Positions 1 through 7,311 of a stretch of 64,000 bases of DNA are shown here, piece by piece. This DNA is from Bog-532 sp963828445. Its GTDB lineage: Bacteria > Actinomycetota > Actinomycetes > Streptosporangiales > Streptosporangiaceae. Below the pieces are notes generated by a model. It was not told the origin of the DNA, did not search any database, and saw nothing but the letters and a program-made list of their open reading frames with translations. Where the stretch lies: contig CAWHFP010000009.1 of NCBI GenBank assembly GCA_963828445.1, forward strand, positions 62,001 to 126,000, given 5' to 3'. A program made the position numbers and the translations under genes. The stretch's first letter is position 1; every line of letters begins with the position of its first letter.

Positions 1-255
1 GCCGGCCACCGGGTACATGGCGCCCAGTTCGGCGTGCACCAGGGCCAGGACCATGACCACGACGCCGGCGATGACCCAGTCAAGGATGGCGGCGCCGCCT
101 ACCGCCTGGGCGGCGTAGAGCGATCCGAACAGCCATCCGGAGCCGATGATCGAGGTTTCGGACGCCCAGGCGGCGCCGATGAACCCCATCTCACGTTTCA
201 GCCCGGTATCAGTGGGGCTGACCGTTGTGGTGGCAGCCTCGACGTTACTTGCCAT
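1..255 (-). CDS. APC-family amino-acid permease, N-terminus (runs off window)
   Basis: The reading frame is open from an ATG at 255 to the window edge, giving 85 residues. After a short polar N-terminus comes GFIGAAWASETSIIGSGWLFG, followed by a hydrophobic stretch and VHAELGAMYPVAG. The glycine-rich unwound first helix and the E-x-x-xxPxxGG-like end of helix 2 are typical of the APC superfamily of proton-coupled amino-acid permeases in the cytoplasmic membrane. AAAAGGGA about 7 bases upstream is a plausible ribosome site. The substrate cannot be told from this fragment. A 12-base word upstream (330-341) recurs in front of the OpuC-like importer at 31209. Confidence 0.8.
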   Translation of the reverse strand, partial: MASNVEAATTTVSPTDTGLKREMGFIGAAWASETSIIGSGWLFGSLYAAQAVGGAAILDWVIAGVVVMVLALVHAELGAMYPVAG

Positions 256-651
256 GCTCGATCCCTTTTCCGATCGTGCCCCGCAGGGCGGTGGTCACCC
301 GCGTGTCGGATCGCGTTGTGCAGGTGAGCGTTGCGTATGCGTTGAGTGAGAACATCGTAGAGATGCGGCATTGCCGTGAGAAGTGGCCGTTAGGCGTCGT
401 TTCGGTAACGCGCATCACTATTAAGTGCCCCCCGCCAACGCTCCGTGATACCTGACTGGCCTCCACCTCTTCACGATTGCTTGTAAGGGGATTACCCACT
501 GCTGATTACAGACCGATGACTGCGGCATTTCAAGAATGTCGCGACCCGCGGGACGTATGGGATCAACGGGATATAGCCCCGGCTGCGTAGTTTCGGTCAG
601 GCTGGATCGCGGCGGCGGGCCCGGAATGCGGTCACGCTAGCGCTGCCCCGG
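256..651. other. Intergenic region, no gene seen
   Basis: This is the gap between the permease start and the end of the CGNR gene. It is less GC-rich than its surroundings and should hold the permease promoter on the minus strand, but I cannot pick -35/-10 boxes with confidence. Its right end carries the extra copy of the CGNR gene tail. Confidence 0.5.
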
Positions 652-691
652 TCAGGCTGGATCGCGGCGGCGGGCCCGGAATGCGGTCACG
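594..691. repeat. Direct repeat of the CGNR gene 3' end (2 x 43 bp, period 55)
   Basis: Positions 594-636 and 649-691 are identical over 43 bases. The right copy is the last codons and stop of the CGNR gene; the left copy lies beyond the stop. It is a tandem duplication of a gene tail. Confidence 0.9.
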
Positions 692-1197
692 TTGGCCCGG
701 TTCAGGCAGCGCTCCCCGCAGTAGCGGCGGGTCCGGTTGGCGCTGGTGTCGATGAACACGCCCTGGCACGGCGCGGCCTGGCAGATCCCGAACCGCTCGG
801 TCCCCAGTTCGGTGATGCGCACGGCCAGGCCCATGGCGGCCCCGGCCGCGTACTGGTCGGCCACCGAGCCGCTCTCGGTGAAGTGGACGTGCCAGCGCTG
901 CCCGTCGTGACCGGACAGCTGGGGGTGGACCGGATGCCGGATCAGCAGCGAGTTCAGCCGCTCGGCGGCCTCGCCGCCGCGGCCGGCCGCGCAGGCCGCG
1001 AAGATGGCCCGGAACTCGGCCCGCAGCCCGCGCAGGGCCTCCAGGTCGGTGCGGCGGGCGCCGGTGCTCAGGTGCTCGCGGTCGGCGACCAGCGCGTGCA
1101 GGCCCTCCATGGTGGTCAGCCGGTCGCTGCCGTCCTCGTGGTGGGAGGCCGTGTTGGCCAGCCGGACGGCGAGTTCCGCGTATGTGGTCAGGTCCAC
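652..1197 (-). CDS. CGNR zinc-finger / ABATE-domain putative regulator
   Basis: This 181-residue protein has an N-terminal ABATE-type (stress-induced DUF1470) domain and a C-terminal zinc finger. The finger reads C-x4-PCQGVFIDTSANRTRRYC followed by x3-CLNR, so the usual CGNR box is CLNR here. Proteins of this family are putative DNA-binding transcription regulators common in actinomycetes; no ligand or target is known from the sequence. The start is the GTG at 1197 with GGGAG 6 bases upstream; an ATG overlapping it is in another frame. It is transcribed away from the malic enzyme gene with 242 bases between them. The last 40 bases are duplicated downstream. Confidence 0.85.
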   Translation of the reverse strand: MDLTTYAELAVRLANTASHHEDGSDRLTTMEGLHALVADREHLSTGARRTDLEALRGLRAEFRAIFAACAAGRGGEAAERLNSLLIRHPVHPQLSGHDGQRWHVHFTESGSVADQYAAGAAMGLAVRITELGTERFGICQAAPCQGVFIDTSANRTRRYCGERCLNRANVTAFRARRRDPA

Positions 1198-1439
1198 ATC
1201 CGCTCCCTGGCTGCGGGAGGTGCCATTCTTACCGAAAGCTACGTAAGGGGTTTCCCCGCAACTTGCGGATTACACCCGCCGGTCGCGCGAACCGGCCGGA
1301 TTTCCGGGCCTGTGGCACAATAGGCAGACGGGTGACCCCCGGACGATCCGACCACGGCCGCGCGGCGCTGGCCTACCTTGACCGCCCGCAGCTGGCCCAC
1401 GACCGGAAATCCTTCCTTGGACCTGCCTAGGGGTTAGCT

Positions 1440-2609
1440 ATGCCCGAGTTTTCGTATGAATCCGACCCGGTTTTCCAGATGCACCGGGGCGGCAAGATCG
1501 AGATCACCGCGTCGGTCCCCGTCACCGGCCCCGACGACCTTTCCATGGCCTACACGCCCGGCGTGGCCCGGGTCTGCACGGCAATCGCCGACCAGCCCGA
1601 ACTGGCCCGCACCTATACCTGGGTGGCCAACACCGTGGCCGTGGTCTCCGACGGCACCGCCGTGCTGGGCCTGGGCGACATCGGCCCGGCCGGGGCCATG
1701 CCGGTCATGGAGGGCAAGGCCCTGCTGTTCAAGAACTTCGGCGGCGTCGATGCCGTGCCGATCTGCCTGGCCTGCACCGACGTGGACGAGCTGGTCGAGA
1801 CCGTGGCCCGGCTGGCCCCGAGCTTCGGCGGCATCAACCTGGAGGACATCTCGGCCCCCCGGTGCTTCGAGGTCGAGGACCGGCTCCGCGAGCAGCTGGA
1901 CATCCCGGTGTTCCACGATGACCAGCACGGCACCGCGATCGTGACCCTGGCCGCGCTGCGCAACGCGGCCCGCCTGACCGGCCGGGACCTGGGCCAGCTG
2001 CGGGCCGTGGTCGCGGGTGCGGGTGCGTCCGGGGTGGCGGTGGCCAGGATTCTGCTCCGCGCGGGCATCGGCGACGTCGCCGTGTCCGACAGCAAGGGCC
2101 TGGTCGACCGGGGCCGGGACGGGCTGAACCCGGTCAAGGCCGAGCTGGCCGAGATCACCAACCGGGCCGGCCTGACCGGCTCGACCGAGGCCGCGCTGCG
2201 CGGCGCCGACGTGTTCATCGGCCTGTCCGGCGCGACCGTGGCCGAGTCGGCGATCGCGGCCATGGCCCCGGACAGCATCGTGTTCGCGCTGTCCAACCCG
2301 GACCCGGAGATCCACCCGGACCGGGCCCGGGCTCACGCGCGGGTGGTGGCCACCGGCCGCAGCGACTTCCCCAACCAGATCAACAACGTGCTGGCCTTCC
2401 CGGGCGTGTTCCGGGGCGCCCTCGACGTCCGGGCCGCCCAGATCACCGAACCCATGAAGCTGGCCGCCGCCGACGCCATCGCCGCCCTGGTCGGCGACGA
2501 CCTGGCCCCCGACTACGTGATCCCCGGCCCGTTCGACGCCCGGGTCGCTCCCGCCGTCGCCGCCGCGGTCGCCGCCCAGGCCCGAACCGACGGCGTCGCC
2601 CGCGTCTGA
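1440..2609 (+). CDS. NAD(P)-dependent malic enzyme (oxaloacetate-decarboxylating)
   Basis: The 389-residue product oxidatively decarboxylates malate to pyruvate and CO2 with reduction of NAD(P). Family landmarks appear in order: catalytic Tyr in AYTPGVA near residue 38, catalytic Lys in MEGKALLFK near 92, metal ligands in NLEDI and HDDQHGTA near 137-163, the Rossmann glycines GAGASGVA near 188, SNPDPE and FPNQINN in the C-terminal domain. The length fits the short bacterial form without the phosphotransacetylase extension, so it is not MaeB-type. The ATG at 1440 follows AGGGG by 5 bases. Cofactor preference cannot be decided by eye. The stop-codon region is repeated downstream. Confidence 0.93.
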   Translation: MPEFSYESDPVFQMHRGGKIEITASVPVTGPDDLSMAYTPGVARVCTAIADQPELARTYTWVANTVAVVSDGTAVLGLGDIGPAGAMPVMEGKALLFKNFGGVDAVPICLACTDVDELVETVARLAPSFGGINLEDISAPRCFEVEDRLREQLDIPVFHDDQHGTAIVTLAALRNAARLTGRDLGQLRAVVAGAGASGVAVARILLRAGIGDVAVSDSKGLVDRGRDGLNPVKAELAEITNRAGLTGSTEAALRGADVFIGLSGATVAESAIAAMAPDSIVFALSNPDPEIHPDRARAHARVVATGRSDFPNQINNVLAFPGVFRGALDVRAAQITEPMKLAAADAIAALVGDDLAPDYVIPGPFDARVAPAVAAAVAAQARTDGVARV

Positions 2610-2680
2610 GTCCCACCGGCCCAACGGCGTCGCCCGGCCTGAGCCCCACCCCACCGGCGGTGTCGCCCCGGCCTGACTCC
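2591..2680. repeat. Degenerate triplication of the malic-enzyme stop-codon region
   Basis: Three diverged copies of a roughly 30-base unit (beginning CGGCGTCGCCCG and running through CTGAGCCCC-like sequence) start at 2591, 2625 and about 2657. The first contains the real stop codon. Confidence 0.7.
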
Positions 2681-2690
2681 AATTTTTATT

Positions 2691-2732
2691 AGTCGAAGGT
2701 TGGTGGGTTCTCCTGCCCGCCAACCTTCGACT
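2691..2732. terminator. Hairpin with 17-bp arms and an AT-rich flank
   Basis: AGTCGAAGGTTGGTGGG (2691-2707) pairs with CCCGCCAACCTTCGACT (2716-2732) with one G-T pair and an 8-base loop. It lies 80 bases after malic enzyme and is preceded by a T-rich run, so it could terminate transcription in either direction. Its arms carry the ACCTTCGA word also found at 22622 and 50770. Confidence 0.6.
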
Positions 2733-2767
2733 GAATATCGGCGCGAGCTTCTGGTAGTAACGCGAAC

Positions 2768-3122
2768 ATGCGCATCAACTACGTTCTCGACTGCGCCCAT
2801 GCCGACGCGCTGGCCGATTTCTGGGCGGCGGCCCTGGGCTACGAGCGGCACGTGCGGCGCGGTCCCCGTATGTGTCACTGGTCGGGGCCAGGGCCGGGCA
2901 GCCGGACCTGCTGCTGCAGCAGGTGCCCGAGCCCAAGCGGGCAAGAACCGCATGCACATCGATCTGCGCGTGCGCGACAGCGAGGCCGAAGTGGCCCGCC
3001 TGGTCGCCCTGGGCGCCCGTGTCCTGCACGGCCCCTTCGACGACGAAGGCCACTGGACCACGGTCCTGGCCGACCCCGAAGGCAACGAATTCTGCGTGAT
3101 CGTGTCGCCGGGAGACCGTTGA
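2768..3122 (+). pseudogene. VOC-family (glyoxalase-like) protein, twice frameshifted
   Basis: Three consecutive frames together read as one vicinal-oxygen-chelate protein of about 118 residues. First frame from the ATG at 2768: MRINYVLDCAHADALADFWA then ALGYE. Second frame near 2875: SLVGARAGQPDLLLQQVPEP. Third frame from about 2940 to the stop at 3120: MHIDLRVRDSEAEV through VLADPEGNEFCVI. The last two carry the H-x-D and DPEGNEF metal-site pattern of the family. Each break equals one missing base, so this is either a real pseudogene or a sequence error. Function is unknown; close relatives are annotated only as glyoxalase-like. Confidence 0.7.
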
Positions 3123-3149
3123 TTCACGGGGGGACGACCCAGTGGGCCT

Positions 3150-3560
3150 GGTCGAATGGTATTCGAATCCTGAGTGTTAGAGCCGGGTTCTGAGGCCTGC
3201 TGGTTGTGGTCGGCGCGGGGGTCGTCGATGAGGTCGTGGAGGGCTTGGAGAGTGCCGTCGGTGAGGTGGGCGTGGATGGTGAGCTGGTGTTTATCGCGGT
3301 TGTAGACCGCGCGCAGGTCGAACAGGGCCAGGAGCCGTTCGATCAGTGCGTCCGGGGGCGTTGGTGAGGACGTCCCCGAGGAGGGGTAGCTCGTCGAGCA
3401 GGGTGGGTCGTCGGCGGGTTCGGCGGTGGTGGCCTCCAATATCGCTAGGTCGTTCTGGATGCTGGTGCGTTCGGCGTACAGCTCGGTGAACCGGGCGCGG
3501 ATCCGGTTGCGGAGCGCTTGGGCGGCGGGGTCGGCGGGTGTTTCTAGTTAGCCACGCCGG
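3150..3560 (-). pseudogene. C-terminal remnant of a large serine recombinase
   Basis: On the minus strand, joined frames read ALRNRIRARFTELYAERTSI, then LDELPLLGDVLTNAP, then ALIERLLALFDLRAVYNRDK followed by HQLTIHAHLTDGTLQALHDL. This looks like the coiled and beta-rich C-terminal tail of actinobacterial large serine recombinases, where a YN-K-x-x-x-VTI-like segment closes the protein. The catalytic resolvase domain is absent and the fragment needs two frame changes, so it cannot be functional. It marks the scar of an integrated element between the malic enzyme and hemerythrin genes. The family assignment rests on memory of the tail pattern. Confidence 0.5.
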
Positions 3561-3587
3561 CGGACGCGTCAACGGTGAACCACACGG

Positions 3588-4307
3588 TCACTCTGGGCAC
3601 CATCGCTGGGTGTCGCGGCCGGTGAGCTTGGTGGTTCCGGTGCCGGTGCGGCGGGCCGGGCGGATGGCTGGTGGGGCAGGCACGGCTGCTGTTGTAGCCG
3701 GACCGGCGTGATGCCGGTCACCGGAATGATCATTCTTCGGCAGGGTTCGGCAGCACAGGGCCGCTGGCAGAGTCGGGGCGGCAGCGGTGAACGGGATGCG
3801 GGTACGCGCGGGCCGGGACCGGAGCGGGAACCGGAGTACGGCGGGGTGCTGCCCGGCCTCGGTAAATAGATGTCGCTGAAGGCGACGGCGCCCCGGGCGA
3901 TGCGGTGGGGCTGCCGGCATGGGCCGGTCCAGCAAGCCTGCCTCGGTCACGCGCCGCGGACCTGGTGAGTTGCCGTGGTCGTGGGCGGTGGCCGGGGTCA
4001 GTGCTTGGGTGGCCCGGTGGCGCGCCGGGGCCTTGCGTCGGATCAGCCAGGCGGTGGCGGTCTGGCCGGCTGCGCCGATCATGAAGATGGTGAAGACGAC
4101 CCAGCCTTTTTCGGTGTGGACGGTGATGGCCAGGGGCGGGCTCACGGCCAGGTACACACAGCAGGCTGTGGTTATCAGGCAGGCCCAGCGGGTGGTGCCC
4201 GGTTTCCAAACCCCGTCCACGGGTGCGGTCTTACCCCGGTGACCGGTTGATATGGCTGAGTCGCCGGCTGTAAGGACCGGTCTGCTGTCCGGGCGCACGA
4301 TCCCCAT
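3588..4307 (-). CDS. Hypothetical small membrane protein (uncertain ORF)
   Basis: The frame encodes up to 239 residues. Two hydrophobic segments sit near residues 42-60 and 68-88, separated by the short loop TVHTEKGW; the rest is Pro/Arg/Thr-rich and may not be translated as shown. There is no good ribosome site before the ATG at 4307, and a later start just ahead of the first hydrophobic segment is possible. It lies inside the eroded accessory patch next to the recombinase remnant. I do not recognise the family. Confidence 0.35.
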   Translation of the reverse strand: MGIVRPDSRPVLTAGDSAISTGHRGKTAPVDGVWKPGTTRWACLITTACCVYLAVSPPLAITVHTEKGWVVFTIFMIGAAGQTATAWLIRRKAPARHRATQALTPATAHDHGNSPGPRRVTEAGLLDRPMPAAPPHRPGRRRLQRHLFTEAGQHPAVLRFPLRSRPARTRIPFTAAAPTLPAALCCRTLPKNDHSGDRHHAGPATTAAVPAPPAIRPARRTGTGTTKLTGRDTQRWCPE

Positions 4308-4470
4308 GGGGTTGGTCTGGGGTGAAAGATGGGTGCGCTGGCTGCCGCCTGGGATGGACGTGATGCGGAAGTCGGGGTTGCCGATGGTGAGGATTTCACC
4401 CGCCGTTACCCGCTTCGGCGATCACGTTTGATGGTCGTCGCCTGGACCTGCGTGCGGCGGGCCCGGCAGC

Positions 4471-4636
4471 ATGCTGAACATCAAGCTGATTTCGCCCTAC
4501 GGCCAGGCGTGCTTCGAGACCCGGGCCTGGGAAGTCACCGACTTTCTGCGCCGGGCCTCGATCGTCCCTACGGCCAGAAAACGGCCCCATCGACCTCGGC
4601 GCGGAACTGAACGACCTGCTCCGCCAGGCGTCATGA
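4471..4636 (+). pseudogene. Frameshifted small ORF, unknown
   Basis: From an ATG at 4471 the translation starts MLNIKLISPYGQACFETRAW and continues VTDFLRRAS. A different frame then gives PIDLGAELNDLLRQAS and a stop at 4634. The two halves look like one protein of about 55 residues broken by one frameshift. I do not know its family; it may be cargo of the decayed element. Confidence 0.3.
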
Positions 4637-4676
4637 GCGCGTGATGTCCAGCCGGACAGCAGGCTCCCGGCAGAAA

Positions 4677-4693
4677 TCATGCAGATCGCATGA
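4677..4693. promoter_or_regulatory. Dyad TCATGC-N5-GCATGA upstream of the hemerythrin gene
   Basis: A perfect 6-bp inverted repeat lies about 80 bases ahead of the hemerythrin start, in a suitable place for a repressor or activator site. No cognate regulator is evident. Confidence 0.35.
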
Positions 4694-4739
4694 CGGTGGC
4701 TCATCTAGCCGGACGAGAGGCTCGCAAACAGCAAGCACC

Positions 4740-4808
4740 ATGCCTCACGTAACCGGAACAGGAGATCAGCTCCCAATGACATCGCTCCGCCAACCCAAGA
4801 CGCCGCCG
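4740..4808 (+). repeat. Leader repeat, copy 1 (ribosome site and first codons)
   Basis: This 69-base segment is about 90% identical to 5650-5718. Both copies contain an upstream ATG, the GGAGATCAG ribosome site and the first 11 codons (MTSLRQPKTPP here, MTSLSQPKAPP in the second copy). It precedes the hemerythrin gene here and the MFS exporter at copy 2. Confidence 0.85.
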
Positions 4809-5480
4809 GCCGGTGAGCCTCCCTTCAACGGCCCGAAGACCTGCGACGCGACCGAGATGCTCGAAATCCACCGCGCGCTCCGGCGCTCCTTCGGCGAAGC
4901 CACAGAGCTCGTGGACGGGGTGGCCGAAGGCGACACGAAGCACGCAACGGCCGTCGCCACGCAACTCAACTTGATCTCGACCGCGCTCCACGCTCACCAC
5001 GAGGGGGAGGACTCACGACTCTGGGACATGGTGAGCGACCGGGCACCTGCGTGTGTCCTTCATGTCGACCGGATGAAGCGTCAGCACGCGGCCATGCTGG
5101 TGTACCTCAAAGACCTCGACCGGACCTTGCCCGCCTGGCGCGCCACCGCGACGAGGGAAGCCGCCGAACCGATCCGCTCCGCGCTCCACGGGGTGTCCGC
5201 GGCACTGGCCGAGCACTTCCCGGACGAAGAAGCCAACATCGTCCCGGCCATGGAGCATCTGCTCACCCAGCGCGAGGAGAACTGGTTTCCCAAGCACGGC
5301 CGGGCGGCAACCCCCAAGGGTCAGCTATGGAACATGGTCGGCGCCATTCTCGCCGCCCAGCCCGACGGGGGCGCCGCGTGGCTGAAGAAGAACATGCCCG
5401 GACCCGCCGCGCTGGTATGGCGATGGATCGGCGCCCCGCGCTACGCACGCTTCCGGGCCGCGCTGGAAGGCCGCCGCTAG
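4776..5480 (+). CDS. Hemerythrin HHE-domain protein
   Basis: The 234-residue cytoplasmic protein has the four-helix hemerythrin metal-site pattern: LEIHRALRRSF near residue 29, HHEGED near 72, HVDRMKRQHAAM near 92 and HFPDEEANIVPAME near 145. These His/Asp/Glu residues would bind a di-iron centre that senses or binds O2 or NO. The start at 4776 is chosen because GGAGA lies 10 bases upstream and the same start is preserved in the duplicated leader of the next gene; an in-frame start at 4740 would add 12 residues. It precedes the MFS exporter by 205 bases on the same strand, and the shared leader suggests coordinated translation or control. Confidence 0.85.
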   Translation: MTSLRQPKTPPAGEPPFNGPKTCDATEMLEIHRALRRSFGEATELVDGVAEGDTKHATAVATQLNLISTALHAHHEGEDSRLWDMVSDRAPACVLHVDRMKRQHAAMLVYLKDLDRTLPAWRATATREAAEPIRSALHGVSAALAEHFPDEEANIVPAMEHLLTQREENWFPKHGRAATPKGQLWNMVGAILAAQPDGGAAWLKKNMPGPAALVWRWIGAPRYARFRAALEGRR

Positions 5481-5649
5481 GAAGGGTCCCTCGGATCACC
5501 GGCTGACCCGACTTTTTCACCAGCCGGCCGGGCTGTCACCCATTTCGCCACGGATGTCATCGACGCCGGCTCTCACCTACGCGAGGCGCCAATCATCTCG
5601 CGGAATCACCACCAGCCCCGGTGAGCTGCCACACACCGCTCACGCACCC

Positions 5650-5718
5650 ATGCTTCATGCAACCGGAACGGGAGATCAGCTTCCAATGACATCGCTCAGC
5701 CAACCCAAGGCGCCGCCA
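5650..5718 (+). repeat. Leader repeat, copy 2
   Basis: Second copy of the 4740-4808 segment, offset by 910 bases. It supplies the ribosome site and first codons of the MFS exporter gene. Confidence 0.85.
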
Positions 5719-7230
5719 CTGTACACGCCCCGCGCGAAAAATCTCGCGCTCGTGCTGCTGGCGATGACCCAGTTCGTGATCGTGATCGATGCCTCGATCG
5801 TCAACGTCGCGTTGCCGTCGATCGGCTCCGCCCTGCACTTTGCGCCGGCTGACCTGTCGTGGGTCGTGAACGCGTACGTACTCACCTTCGGCGGGTTTCT
5901 CCTGCTCGGTGGGCGCGTGGCCGACCTGCTCGGGCGCCGGCGCATGTTCATGCTCGGCCTGGTGGTGTTCTCGCTCGCCTCATTCGCCGGCGGGATCGCC
6001 CAGTCCGCAGGCTGGCTGATCGCCGCCCGCGCGGTCCAGGGCCTGGGCGCGGCGATGGTCGCGCCGGCCGCCCTGTCGATCCTCACAGTCACGTTCGGTG
6101 AGGGCGCCGAGCGCAACCGCGCTCTCGGGATCTGGGGCGCGGTCGCCGGCGCCGGCGGCGCGGCTGGCGTGCTGCTCGGCGGAATCCTGACCAGCGGCCT
6201 GAGCTGGCGCTGGGTGTTGTTCGTCAACGTCCCGATCGGACTCATCGCGGCGCTGCTCGCTCCGCGGACGCTCGTCGAGAGCCGCGCCGGGGACGGGACA
6301 ACGACGTTTGACCTGCCGGGAGCGGTGACCGTCACCGCCGGCCTGTCGCTGCTCGTCTACACCGTCGTTGATACCGTCAACGTCGGCTGGGGATCGACGA
6401 CCACGCTGGCGCGTCTCGCCGGAGCCACGGTCCTGCTGATCGTGTTCGTGGTGATCGAGTTGCGCCAGCGTCACCCCTTGGTGCCATTCTCGATCTTCCG
6501 CCTGCGGACGCTGCGGGGAGCCAACATCGTCGGGCTGCTGATCGGCATGGCCCTGTTCTCGATGTTCTTCTTCATCTCTCTCTACCTCCAGGACGTTCTG
6601 CACTACTCGCCGATCAAGACCGGGATCTCCTACCTGCCGCTCGCGGTCGGGATCGTCCTTTCCGCCGCCGCCGCCTCCCAGCTCGTCACCCGCGTCGGCT
6701 TCAAACCACCCCTGATCGTCGGCATACTTCTTGTCGCCGGCGGCCTGCTGTGGTTCTCACAAGTGCCAGCGACAGGCGGCTCGTTCGCTGCGGACGTCCT
6801 CGGCCCATCGCTGCTCGCCGGAGCCGGGTTCGGACCGGCGTTCGTGTCCGTGACGATCGCCGCCGTGACCGGAACCGAGCCACACGAGGCGGGCCTGGCC
6901 TCCGGTCTGGCCAACACCTCCCAGCAGGTCGGCGGCGCGCTCGGGCTCGCGATCCTCGCGACCGTGGCCAACAGCCGCACCCAAAGCCTGTTCCACGCCG
7001 GCGTCCACAGCTCGGCCGTGGCGCTGACCAAGGGCTTTGACCAGGCGTTCCTCGTCGGCGCCGGCTTTGCTGTCGCCGGAGCGATCCTCGCCGCCGTGCT
7101 GATCTCCTCGCGCGACAGCCACGAACACTCACAGGCGGCCCGCAGTGGTGAGGCCGCCGGCGCCGATGCCGCAGCCGTTCCCGTCGCCGCGGACCCGTCC
7201 CTTTCAGCGCGCGGGGTGCACCGCCTCTGA
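5686..7230 (+). CDS. DHA2-type MFS drug exporter (14 TM, EmrB/QacA-like)
   Basis: The 514-residue integral membrane protein starts its first helix at ALVLLAMTQFVIVIDASIVN with the DHA2 motif D1, continues with GGRVADLLGRRRMF (motif A), GAVAGAGGAAGVLLGG (motif C, antiporter signature) and LSWRWVLFVNVPIG. About 14 hydrophobic segments are visible. It should be a proton-driven multidrug or toxic-compound exporter. The start at 5686 has GGGAGAT 10 bases upstream and lies in the duplicated leader. No TetR regulator is adjacent; the hemerythrin gene upstream shares its leader. The C-terminus is Ala-rich. Confidence 0.92.
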   Translation: MTSLSQPKAPPLYTPRAKNLALVLLAMTQFVIVIDASIVNVALPSIGSALHFAPADLSWVVNAYVLTFGGFLLLGGRVADLLGRRRMFMLGLVVFSLASFAGGIAQSAGWLIAARAVQGLGAAMVAPAALSILTVTFGEGAERNRALGIWGAVAGAGGAAGVLLGGILTSGLSWRWVLFVNVPIGLIAALLAPRTLVESRAGDGTTTFDLPGAVTVTAGLSLLVYTVVDTVNVGWGSTTTLARLAGATVLLIVFVVIELRQRHPLVPFSIFRLRTLRGANIVGLLIGMALFSMFFFISLYLQDVLHYSPIKTGISYLPLAVGIVLSAAAASQLVTRVGFKPPLIVGILLVAGGLLWFSQVPATGGSFAADVLGPSLLAGAGFGPAFVSVTIAAVTGTEPHEAGLASGLANTSQQVGGALGLAILATVANSRTQSLFHAGVHSSAVALTKGFDQAFLVGAGFAVAGAILAAVLISSRDSHEHSQAARSGEAAGADAAAVPVAADPSLSARGVHRL

Positions 7231-7239
7231 TCGACCGCC

Positions 7240-7259
7240 GCGCCCTGCGTCCAGGGCGC
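7240..7259. terminator. Hairpin after the MFS gene
   Basis: GCGCCCTG (7240-7247) pairs perfectly with CAGGGCGC (7252-7259) around a 4-base loop, 9 bases after the MFS stop. There is no T-run, as is common for actinomycete terminators. Confidence 0.6.
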
Positions 7260-7311
7260 TGCCGGGGGTTTGCGCGATGATGCGGCCGGGGTTTCGTGTG
7301 ATGATAGAGCG

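Noticed and set aside
1434..2723. A 429-codon minus-strand frame opposite malic enzyme
   Set aside because: It is the antisense shadow of a gene with all catalytic motifs; its product is Gly/His/Asp low complexity without any domain.
5501..5529. Stem CCGGCTG...CAGCCGG after the hemerythrin gene as a terminator
   Set aside because: The loop of about 15 bases is large, and the T-run lies inside the loop, not after the stem.
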